Source: DASYLJ01 sp036009625
Lineage (GTDB): Bacteria; Desulfobacterota; Binatia; DP-6
DNA length: 64,000 nt
Reading direction: 5' to 3'
Assembly: GCA_036009625.1 (NCBI GenBank)
Contig: DASYLJ010000096.1
Location: 67,270-131,269 of the forward strand
Notes under the pieces: model-generated
What the model was told of the DNA's origin: nothing
Database searches by the model: none
What the model saw: only the letters and a program-made list of their open reading frames with translations
Program-made: the position numbers and the translations under genes
In this document: positions 45,301 to 51,986 of the stretch, in pieces
Position numbering within the stretch: the first letter of the stretch is position 1
Layout of the letters: each line of letters starts with the position of its first letter

Positions 45301-48148
45301 TCACGGCGGTGGCCACCTCGGCGATGGCGCGCACCTGCGTCGTCAGGTTCGCCGCGAGCTGGTTCACGTTCTCGGTGAGGCCCTTCCACGTACCGGCGGC
45401 ACCGGGCACCTTCGCCTGACCGCCGAGCTTGCCTTCGACGCCCACCTCGCGCGCGACGGTCGTCACCTGATCGGCGAACGTCGCCAGGGTGTCGATCATG
45501 CCGTTGATGGTGTCGGCGAGCGCCGCGATCTCGCCCTTCGCGTCGACGGTGAGCTTCTGCTGCAGGTCGCCGTTGGCGACCGCGGTGACGACCTTCGCGA
45601 TGCCGCGCACCTGCCCGGTCAGGTTGCCGGCCATGAAGTTCACGCTGTCGGTCAAGTCCTTCCACGTCCCCGACACGCCCTTCACGTCGGCCTGGCCGCC
45701 GAGGATGCCCTCGGTGCCCACCTCGCGCGCGACGCGCGTCACCTCGGCGGCGAACGAGCTCAGCTGATCCACCATCGTGTTGATGGTGTTCTTGAGCTCC
45801 AGGATCTCGCCCTTCACGTCGACGGTGATCTTCTTCGACAGGTTGCCGGTGGCGACCGCCGTCGTGACGTCGGCGATGTTGCGCACCTGCGCCGTCAGGT
45901 TGCCGGCCATCGAGTTCACCGAGTCGGTGAGGTCCTTCCAGGTGCCCGACACGCCTTCGACCTTCGCCTGGCCGCCCAACCGGCCCTCGGTACCGACCTC
46001 GCGCGCGACCCGCGTCACCTCGGACGCGAACGAGCTCAGCTGATCCACCATCGTGTTGACGGTGATCTTGAGCTGGAGGATCTCGCCCTTCACGTCGACG
46101 GTGATCTTCTTCGACAGGTCGCCCTTGGCGACGGCCGTCGTGACGTCGGCGATGTTGCGCACCTGGCCCGTCAGGTTGCTGGCCATGGAGTTCACGCTGT
46201 CGGTCAGGTCCTTCCACGTGCCGGCGACGCCCTTCACGTCGGCCTGGCCGCCGAGGATGCCCTCGGTGCCCACCTCGCGCGCCATGCGCGTCACCTCGGC
46301 GGCGAAGGATCGGAGCTGGTCCACCATGGTGTTGATGGTGTTCTTGAGCTCGAGGATCTCCCCCTTCACGTCGACGGTGATCTTCTTCGACAGGTCGCCC
46401 GTCGCCACCGCCGTCGTCACGTCGGCGATGTTGCGCACCTGCGCGGTCAAGTTCGACGCCATGAAGTTCACCGAGTCGGTGAGGTCCTTCCACGTGCCGG
46501 CGACGCCCTTCACGTCGGCCTGGCCGCCGAGCTTGCCCTCGGTGCCCACCTCGCGCGCAACGCGCGTCACTTCGGACGCGAACGAGCTCAGCTGGTCCAC
46601 CATCGTGTTGACGGTGTTCTTGAGCTCGAGGATCTCGCCCTTCACGTCGACGGTGATCTTCTTCGACAGGTCGCCGCTGGCGACGGCCTTGGTGACGTCG
46701 GCGATGTTGCGGACCTGGCCCGTCAGGTTGCCGGCCATCGAGTTCACCGAGTCGGTGAGGTCCTTCCACGTGCCCGACACGCCTTCGACCCGTGCCTGGC
46801 CGCCGAGACGCCCTTCGCTGCCGACCTCGCGCGCGACACGCGTCACCTCGGAGGCGAACGAGCTCAGCTGGTCCACCATCGTGTTGATGGTGTTCTTGAG
46901 CTCGAGAATCTCGCCCTTCACGTCGACGGTGATCTTCTTCGACAGGTCGCCGGTGGCGACCGCGGTGGTGACGTCGGCGATGTTGCGCACCTGGCCGGTC
47001 AGGTTCGACGCCATGTAGTTCACCGAGTCGGTGAGATCCTTCCACGTACCCGCCACGCCCTGCACGTCGGCCTGGCCGCCGAGCTTGCCCTCGGTGCCGA
47101 CTTCCCGTGCCACGCGTGTCACCTCGGAGGCGAACGAGCTCAGCTGATCCACCATCGTGTTGATGGTGTTCTTCAGCTCGAGGATCTCGCCCTTCACGTC
47201 GACGGTGATCTTCTTCGACAGGTCGCCGGTGGCGACCGCGGTGGTGACGTCGGCGATGTTGCGCACCTGGCCCGTCAGGTTCGACGCCATGGAATTCACC
47301 GAGTCGGTGAGGTCCTTCCACGTACCCGACACGCCTTCGACGCGCGCCTGGCCGCCGAGCTTGCCTTCGGTGCCCACCTCGCGGGCGACGCGGGTCACTT
47401 CCGACGCGAAGGAGCGGAGCTGATCCACCATCGTGTTGATGGTGTTCTTGAGCTCGAGGAACTCGCCCTTCACGTCGACGGTGATCTTCTTCGACAGGTC
47501 GCCGGTGGCAACGGCGGTCGTCACCTCGGCGATGTTGCGGACCTGGCCCGTCAGGTTGCCGGCCATCGAGTTCACGCTGTCGGTCAAGTCCTTCCAGGTG
47601 CCGGCGACGCCCTTCACCTTCGCCTGGCCGCCGAGCTTGCCCTCGGTGCCGACCTCGCGCGCCACGCGCGTGACCTCGGATGCGAAGGAGCCGAGCTGGT
47701 CCACCATCTTGTTGATGGTCTTGGCGGTGCGGAGGAACTCACCCTGCAGCGGCCGGTCGTCCACCTCGATGGCCATGGTCTGCAACAGGTCGCCCTGCGC
47801 GACGGCGCCGATCACGCGCGCGGTCTCGCTGGTGGGATGGACGAGGTCGTCGATGAGCCCGTTGACGTTGTCGATCGACTCGAGCCAGAACCCACGCACG
47901 TCACCCAGCGATCCGCGTCGCTTGAGCTTGCCTTCCTTGCCGACGACGCGGCTCAGCAGGGCGAGCTCCTCCGCCATGCGCGCGTTGAGCTCGACGACGT
48001 CGTTGAAGGCGTCGGCGATCTTGCCTGCCAGGCCGGTCCATTCGGTCGGCAACCGGACCGAGCTGTCGCCCTTCTTGAGGGCGGTCAGCACGGCGAGAAC
48101 CTGGGTCATCTCGCCGTTGGAGGTGAGCATGGTGGTCGCACGTCCCAT
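42389..48148 (-). CDS. Large HAMP-repeat hybrid histidine kinase (group III-like)
   Basis: The 1,919-residue cytoplasmic hybrid kinase has a tandem HAMP array (about residues 80-980, ten units, seven nearly identical). A GAF domain (about 1006-1150), a coiled coil, HisKA (ANMSHELRTPLNSLLILSD near 1226) and HATPase (1340-1456) follow. Three receivers end the protein: REC1 about 1530-1650 (LDLVLPDIAG), REC2 about 1656-1750 lacking the Asp (position occupied in LVVHAASVRPDG), and REC3 about 1796-1916 (VLMDIMMPEMDG). The architecture resembles group III Nik1-type osmosensing kinases. The ATG has GGGGAG 7 bases upstream. Confidence 0.9.
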   Translation of the reverse strand: MGRATTMLTSNGEMTQVLAVLTALKKGDSSVRLPTEWTGLAGKIADAFNDVVELNARMAEELALLSRVVGKEGKLKRRGSLGDVRGFWLESIDNVNGLIDDLVHPTSETARVIGAVAQGDLLQTMAIEVDDRPLQGEFLRTAKTINKMVDQLGSFASEVTRVAREVGTEGKLGGQAKVKGVAGTWKDLTDSVNSMAGNLTGQVRNIAEVTTAVATGDLSKKITVDVKGEFLELKNTINTMVDQLRSFASEVTRVAREVGTEGKLGGQARVEGVSGTWKDLTDSVNSMASNLTGQVRNIADVTTAVATGDLSKKITVDVKGEILELKNTINTMVDQLSSFASEVTRVAREVGTEGKLGGQADVQGVAGTWKDLTDSVNYMASNLTGQVRNIADVTTAVATGDLSKKITVDVKGEILELKNTINTMVDQLSSFASEVTRVAREVGSEGRLGGQARVEGVSGTWKDLTDSVNSMAGNLTGQVRNIADVTKAVASGDLSKKITVDVKGEILELKNTVNTMVDQLSSFASEVTRVAREVGTEGKLGGQADVKGVAGTWKDLTDSVNFMASNLTAQVRNIADVTTAVATGDLSKKITVDVKGEILELKNTINTMVDQLRSFAAEVTRMAREVGTEGILGGQADVKGVAGTWKDLTDSVNSMASNLTGQVRNIADVTTAVAKGDLSKKITVDVKGEILQLKITVNTMVDQLSSFASEVTRVAREVGTEGRLGGQAKVEGVSGTWKDLTDSVNSMAGNLTAQVRNIADVTTAVATGNLSKKITVDVKGEILELKNTINTMVDQLSSFAAEVTRVAREVGTEGILGGQADVKGVSGTWKDLTDSVNFMAGNLTGQVRGIAKVVTAVANGDLQQKLTVDAKGEIAALADTINGMIDTLATFADQVTTVAREVGVEGKLGGQAKVPGAAGTWKGLTENVNQLAANLTTQVRAIAEVATAVTQGDLTRSITVEAQGEVAALKDTTNEMISNLRDTTQKNTQQDWLKTNLAKFSRMLQGQKDLNTVGRLILSELAPVVSAQQALFYVLDAAKDTPTLRLLASYAAADGTPRQLQLGEGIIGQCAAEAKKILLTQVPQQYVHVSSGLGKAAPKSILVLPVVFEGQVRGVLELASFDRFDFTHQAFLDQLMESIGIVINTIEANMRTEDLLKQSQSLAQELQSRQQELQQTNQELQEKARLLAHQNEEVERKNQEVEQARQALEDKAKQLALTSKYKSEFLANMSHELRTPLNSLLILSDQLCKNPEGNLRPKQIEFSKTIHSSGNDLLMLINDILDLSKIESGTVAVDINELSLDDLHTYVERTFRHVAESKGLDFRIILDPRVSASLFTDAKRLQQIIKNLLSNAFKFTHRGEVTLTIAPASAGWSRDNEDLERATDVFAFSVSDTGIGISSDKQQIIFEAFQQADGSTNRKYGGTGLGLAISRELARLLHGEIGLVSTPGKGSTFSLYLARTFVSARTPRKLVPGDGAMAGTALVHAIGERFDFDLPSDAPSFPSRHLTLVPPPPPEPPVLVNEAEDDRDRIRPSDRVLLIVENDLQFARFLLETAREQGFKGLVTSLGAAALMLAQEHQPSAITLDLVLPDIAGWRVLERLKNELATRHIPVCVVSTEEESGRALRAGALRFVPKPMQSKEVLDDLLRDLTTFIAEPTKRILLVGRDVPEFASLRTTLAAADVDVVQVDDAAAARTVLAQSRIECLVVHAASVRPDGLSNGTGSAAAEGMGLLVYGDGGPSSDAWERLGRRNHRMRRVHSPERLLDQAMLALHRKVETLPDEQQRVLLDIYQSTKPLAGKRVLIVDDDMRNIFALSSVLEDHAMKIVSADNGRDAINLVSNRTDIDVVLMDIMMPEMDGMETIREIRKIPECKGLPIIAVTAKAMKGDRERCIDAGAWDYLSKPVDTEQMLAVLRAWLHR
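45630..47690 (-). repeat. Tandem 276-bp repeats encoding HAMP units
   Basis: Seven near-identical in-frame units recur every 276 bases (the ITVDVKGE segment recurs near 45803, 46079, 46355, 46631, 46907, 47183 and 47459). Each encodes 92 residues. Diverged copies continue on both sides (about 45250, 45530 and 47740). The identity level suggests recent duplication or ongoing homogenisation, so copy number may vary between strains. Approximate boundaries are given. Confidence 0.85.
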
Positions 48149-48199
48149 CGTCGTTCTCCCCGTCGAACCGGTGCGTGACCGTAGCGCGGCCGCATCCTA

Positions 48200-48229
48200 C
48201 ACATAAGTGGCTTTTGGGCCAGGCTTCAA
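48200..48229 (-). promoter_or_regulatory. Candidate sigma-70 promoter for the HAMP kinase
   Basis: On the - strand TTGAAG (48229-48224) is followed after 18 bases by TATGTG (48205-48200), about 52 bases before the ATG at 48148. The match is moderate. Confidence 0.35.
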
Positions 48230-48283
48230 CCACCGCGGGGCTCGCGTTGCGGGCATCCCGCATGGCCTGCGAAGGTGCCCTCC

Positions 48284-48994
48284 GTGATCTACATCGGAGC
48301 GCTCCTCGCGGGTCTGGTCGCCGCCGTCGGCGGTTACTTCGTCACCGGATTCACCGCTGGTTGGATCGCCGGGCTGTTCGGCATGAGCGACTTCGAGGGC
48401 GGACGCGGCATGTTCGCCTTCCTGGTCGTCGGCCCCATCGGCGGCCTGGTCGCCATGATCGCCACCATCTGGGCGGTGCTGCGTGCCGGGCGGGGACGGG
48501 GCTCGCTCGGCGGTGTGGCCGGCGTCCTGGCGGCCCTCGTCGCCATCGTGGGCGCCGGCATCGCGGTCCGACTGTGGACGGTCCCGACCTACTCGAACGA
48601 GGCGCCCCCGTCGCTCGAGTTCGAGCTGCGGTTCCCGTCCGCCATGCTGCCGGCCGACACCGACGTCGGCGTCGAGCTGCACACGGACCACAACGTGGGC
48701 CCGGCCCTGGTGACCACCCCATGGCCACCCGTCGACGGCGGGCAGCAGGTGATCGCCGGCGTCGTCTCCCTCGACTTCAAGACGACGTCGCGGCTGCTGG
48801 TGGTGACGGTACCCGGCGAGCCGGTGCGCCTGTTCCGGCTGGGGCTGTCGCGCGACCCGTCGTCGACGCCGTCCCTCGGGGACTGGCAGCATGCCGCCCA
48901 CCTCGATCGCGGCGGCGAGACGCAACCGGAGAAGGCGCCGGCCGATGATCCCGTCGAGCTGCGCTACCGCGTGCGTCGCGCGGGCGAGGACTGA
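48284..48994 (+). CDS. Membrane protein of unknown function
   Basis: The 236-residue protein has an N-terminal membrane domain with three hydrophobic segments (near residues 3-30, 40-62 and 75-95). The soluble C-terminal domain is beta-rich (SLEFELRFPSAMLPADTDVGVELHTD). The GTG at 48284 is preferred over 48275 because GAAGG (48271-48275) lies 8 bases upstream. No family was recognised. It is divergent from the HAMP kinase and convergent with lnt. Confidence 0.6.
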   Translation: MIYIGALLAGLVAAVGGYFVTGFTAGWIAGLFGMSDFEGGRGMFAFLVVGPIGGLVAMIATIWAVLRAGRGRGSLGGVAGVLAALVAIVGAGIAVRLWTVPTYSNEAPPSLEFELRFPSAMLPADTDVGVELHTDHNVGPALVTTPWPPVDGGQQVIAGVVSLDFKTTSRLLVVTVPGEPVRLFRLGLSRDPSSTPSLGDWQHAAHLDRGGETQPEKAPADDPVELRYRVRRAGED

Positions 48995-49005
48995 GGGCGT
49001 CGGCG

Positions 49006-50586
49006 CTACTGCACGCGCCGCATGAGCCCGACGCCGATCGCCATCGCCGTCACCGCCGCGCACAGGTAGACGAACACATCGCCGTACTGCGTGTAGAACG
49101 TGCGCACGCCCGTCCACGACACGTCGTCGACGTGCCAGAGCTCCTCGAAGAGCGGGCCCTGCCACCGGATGCGGCCGTCGGCATCGATGACGGCGCTGAT
49201 GCCGGTGTTGGCGGCGCGCACCATCGGGACGCGGTTCTCGATGGCGCGGAACGTGCCCTGGATCAGGTGCTGGTAGGGCGCCGACGTCTGACCGTACCAG
49301 GCGTCGTTGGTCACGTTGACGAGGAAGTCGGCGCCGCCGGCGATGAAGGTACGCGTCAGGGCCGGGAAGATGCCCTCGTAGCAGACGAGCACACCGAACT
49401 TCCCCTGCGTCAGGTCGAACACGGTGTGCGAGATACCGGCGCCGATCTGCCCCACCGCCGTGGTCACCATCTGCGAGACGAAGAACAGCACGCGCGCGAA
49501 CGGCACGTACTCGCCGAACGGCACCAGCTCGATCTTGTCGTACGTGCCGCGCTCGCGGCCGTCGGGCATGAGCAGGTAGGCGCGGTTCAGCTGCTCGATG
49601 CGACCGTCGACGGTCTGGCGGTACGCCGGGCTGCCGAAGACGATGGGCACGCCCGCCTCGTGCGCGATGTCGAGCATGTCGTCACGCAGCGGGCCCGCTT
49701 GCTGGAAGAAGAACGGCGCCGCCGTCTCCGGCCACGCCACGAGCTGTGCACCCGCGCGCGCCGCCGCCAGCGTCAGCTCGCGGTAGCGCGCCATGGTCTC
49801 GCCCTGGAACGACGGATCCCACTTCCGATCCTGCTCAATGTTCCCCTGCGTCAGACCGATACGCAGCGTGCCGACGGCCGGCATCGAGGCGATGCTCGCG
49901 GCGCGCCATCGGCCGAGCATGGGCAGACCTGCGACGACGATCGTCACCACGATCATCGCCGGCAGCATGCGACGTGCACCTCGTCCGCGCTCGCGCAGCA
50001 CGCCGGTGGCGACGACGTTGAAGAAGACGAGCGCCGCCGACACGCCGTAGACGCCGGTCACCTCGGCCATCTGCACGAGGTCGTGGAATCGCCACTGCGA
50101 GTAGCCGAGCGCCGCCCACGGGAAGCCGATGAAGAACCAGCTGCGCAGCCACTCGAGCGTCACCCACAGCGCCGGCGCCAGCCACACGACGGGGAGACCA
50201 CGATCCTCCATCCAGCGCAGACCGGCGGCGAACGCGCCGTGGTAGCAGGCGAGCACGCTGCACATGAGCAGCAGCACGCCGATCGCTATCGGCGCCGGCA
50301 CCGCCGTGTAGTGACGGATGGTCTCGACGATCCAGTAGCAGGTGGCCATCCAGAACGTCAGCCCGGTGAGCCAGCCGAGGCCGAACGCGGCGCGCGGTCC
50401 GCGCGTCCGGATGGCCATCAACAACGGCACCAGCCCCACCCACGCGAGCGGCGTCAGGTCGACGGTCGGAAACGCGGCGGCGAGCGCGAGGCCGCTCACC
50501 AGCGCGAGAACGACACGCCACCAGCGGGGTGGCTCCACCACCTCTGCCACCGCGGTCACGCCGTTCGCCCCCACCGCCAGCCCCAT
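49006..50586 (-). CDS. lnt: Apolipoprotein N-acyltransferase
   Basis: The 526-residue inner-membrane enzyme adds the third acyl chain to lipoproteins. About six N-terminal helices are followed by a periplasmic nitrilase-fold domain with Glu in AWPETAAPFF, Lys in KIELVPFGEYVPF and Cys in LVCYEGIFP. VNVTNDAWYG and RAANTGISAVID are typical. It is the last gene of alaS-phoH-ybeY-lnt, 6 bases after ybeY. Its presence fits the lipoproteins at 2598 and 3181. Confidence 0.95.
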   Translation of the reverse strand: MGLAVGANGVTAVAEVVEPPRWWRVVLALVSGLALAAAFPTVDLTPLAWVGLVPLLMAIRTRGPRAAFGLGWLTGLTFWMATCYWIVETIRHYTAVPAPIAIGVLLLMCSVLACYHGAFAAGLRWMEDRGLPVVWLAPALWVTLEWLRSWFFIGFPWAALGYSQWRFHDLVQMAEVTGVYGVSAALVFFNVVATGVLRERGRGARRMLPAMIVVTIVVAGLPMLGRWRAASIASMPAVGTLRIGLTQGNIEQDRKWDPSFQGETMARYRELTLAAARAGAQLVAWPETAAPFFFQQAGPLRDDMLDIAHEAGVPIVFGSPAYRQTVDGRIEQLNRAYLLMPDGRERGTYDKIELVPFGEYVPFARVLFFVSQMVTTAVGQIGAGISHTVFDLTQGKFGVLVCYEGIFPALTRTFIAGGADFLVNVTNDAWYGQTSAPYQHLIQGTFRAIENRVPMVRAANTGISAVIDADGRIRWQGPLFEELWHVDDVSWTGVRTFYTQYGDVFVYLCAAVTAMAIGVGLMRRVQ

Positions 50587-50592
50587 GCCCGT

Positions 50593-51027
50593 CTACTCCC
50601 AGAGCCGTCGCGCCAGGGCCTGCTCGCGACGCTGCATGCGACGCGCCTCCTGCGGCGACACCTCGTGGTCGTATCCGAGCAGGTGCAGCACGCCGTGGAT
50701 CAGGAGCCGTTCGCTCTCGTGCGCGAGCGACTCGCCGCGCTCCTCGGCCTGCCGGCGCGCGGTGTCGACCGAGATGACGACGTCGCCGAGCAGGTCGCCC
50801 GGTGCTCCGCCCTCGCCTTCGCGCTGCGCGAACGACAGCACGTCGGTGGGGCGGTCGCGGCCGCGCCAGTCGCGGTTCAGCGTGCGCATGACGGGATCGG
50901 ACACGAGCAGCAGTGACAGCTCGGCGTCGGGCAGGCGCAGCGCCTCGAGCACGCGACGGGCGCTCCGTCGCAGTCGCACCGCCAGGGTGGGCACGCGCCG
51001 GCCGCGCATGGACACGACGACGTCCAT
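50593..51027 (-). CDS. ybeY: Endoribonuclease YbeY
   Basis: The 144-residue metal-dependent RNase matures rRNA 3' ends and takes part in ribosome quality control. The zinc motif HGVLHLLGYDH is near residue 110, and TDVLSFAQ is also conserved. The ATG at 51027 overlaps the phoH stop by one base, the common phoH-ybeY arrangement. Length is normal. Confidence 0.95.
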   Translation of the reverse strand: MDVVVSMRGRRVPTLAVRLRRSARRVLEALRLPDAELSLLLVSDPVMRTLNRDWRGRDRPTDVLSFAQREGEGGAPGDLLGDVVISVDTARRQAEERGESLAHESERLLIHGVLHLLGYDHEVSPQEARRMQRREQALARRLWE

Positions 51028-51986
51028 CAGTTGCGGTCGTAGGCGGTGATGATCTCCTGAACCAGGGGATGCCGCACGACGTCGCGCTCGCTGAACGTCA
51101 CGAAGCTGATGCCGGTGATGCCGCGCAGCACGTGCTGCGCCTCCTTGAGCCCCGAGGGCTTGCCGGCGGGAAGGTCGGTCTGGGTGACGTCGCCGGTGAT
51201 GATGGCCTTCGAGCCATAGCCGAGCCGCGTCAGGAACATCTTCATCTGCTCGGTGGTGGTGTTCTGCGCCTCGTCGAGGATGACGAACGAATCGTTCAGC
51301 GTGCGGCCACGCATGAACGCGAGCGGCGCCACCTCGATGGTGCCGCGCTCCACCAGTTTCCGCGCGCGGTCGAAGTCGACCATGTCGTGCAGCGCATCGT
51401 AGAGCGGGCGGAGGTACGGGTTCACCTTCTCGGCGAGGTCGCCCGGCAGGAAACCGAGCTTCTCGCCCGCCTCCACCGCCGGCCGCGTCAGCACGATGCG
51501 GCTGAAGGTGTTCTTCATCAGCTCGGCGATACCCATCGCCATGGCGAGGTACGTCTTGCCGGTGCCGGCCGGACCGATGCCGAAGACGATGTCGAAGTTG
51601 CGGATGGCGTCGATGTACGCCTTCTGCACGACGCTCTTCGGCGTGATGGTGCGCTTGTGCGCCGAGATGAAGACGGTGTCGAGGAAGATGTCGCGCAGCC
51701 GCGCGTTGCGATCGCTCGACAGGATGCGTAGCGCGTAGTCGACGTCGGACGCGAAGATCGGGTAGCCCTGCTCGAGCAGGCCGTAGAGCTGCGTCAGGAC
51801 GCGACTCGCCAGCTCGGCGGCGACGGGATCACCGCCGACGGTGAGTGTGTTCTCGCCGACGTCGATGCGCACCTTGAGGATGCGCTCGAGGACCTTCACG
51901 TGCTCGTCGTGCTGGCCGAGGAGCTCGCGGAACAGCGTGGTGTTCCCGAACTGGAGGGCCGGCGGACCGAGCGCGGTCTGGGTCAA
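51027..51986 (-). CDS. phoH: PhoH family ATPase
   Basis: The 319-residue PhoH-like P-loop ATPase has Walker A GPAGTGKTYLA near residue 138 and the Walker B-like FVILDEAQNTT. ITGDVTQTDLP is a further family block. The N-terminal KH-like segment before the ATPase is present. PhoH2/PhoH partners with YbeY in RNA metabolism. The start is TTG 51986 in a TTGA overlap with the alaS stop, and I see no better start downstream. Confidence 0.9.
   Translation of the reverse strand: MTQTALGPPALQFGNTTLFRELLGQHDEHVKVLERILKVRIDVGENTLTVGGDPVAAELASRVLTQLYGLLEQGYPIFASDVDYALRILSSDRNARLRDIFLDTVFISAHKRTITPKSVVQKAYIDAIRNFDIVFGIGPAGTGKTYLAMAMGIAELMKNTFSRIVLTRPAVEAGEKLGFLPGDLAEKVNPYLRPLYDALHDMVDFDRARKLVERGTIEVAPLAFMRGRTLNDSFVILDEAQNTTTEQMKMFLTRLGYGSKAIITGDVTQTDLPAGKPSGLKEAQHVLRGITGISFVTFSERDVVRHPLVQEIITAYDRN

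Noticed and set aside
45630..47690. Regularly spaced repeats suggestive of a CRISPR-like array
   Set aside because: The 276-bp units are contiguous, in frame and encode HAMP domains; there are no spacers and no cas genes.
43697..48178. A 1,493-codon open frame on the + strand opposite the HAMP kinase
   Set aside because: It is a mirror of the high-GC, repeated coding sequence: His/Arg/Val-rich, no domain, and the - strand protein has clear HAMP, kinase and receiver domains.
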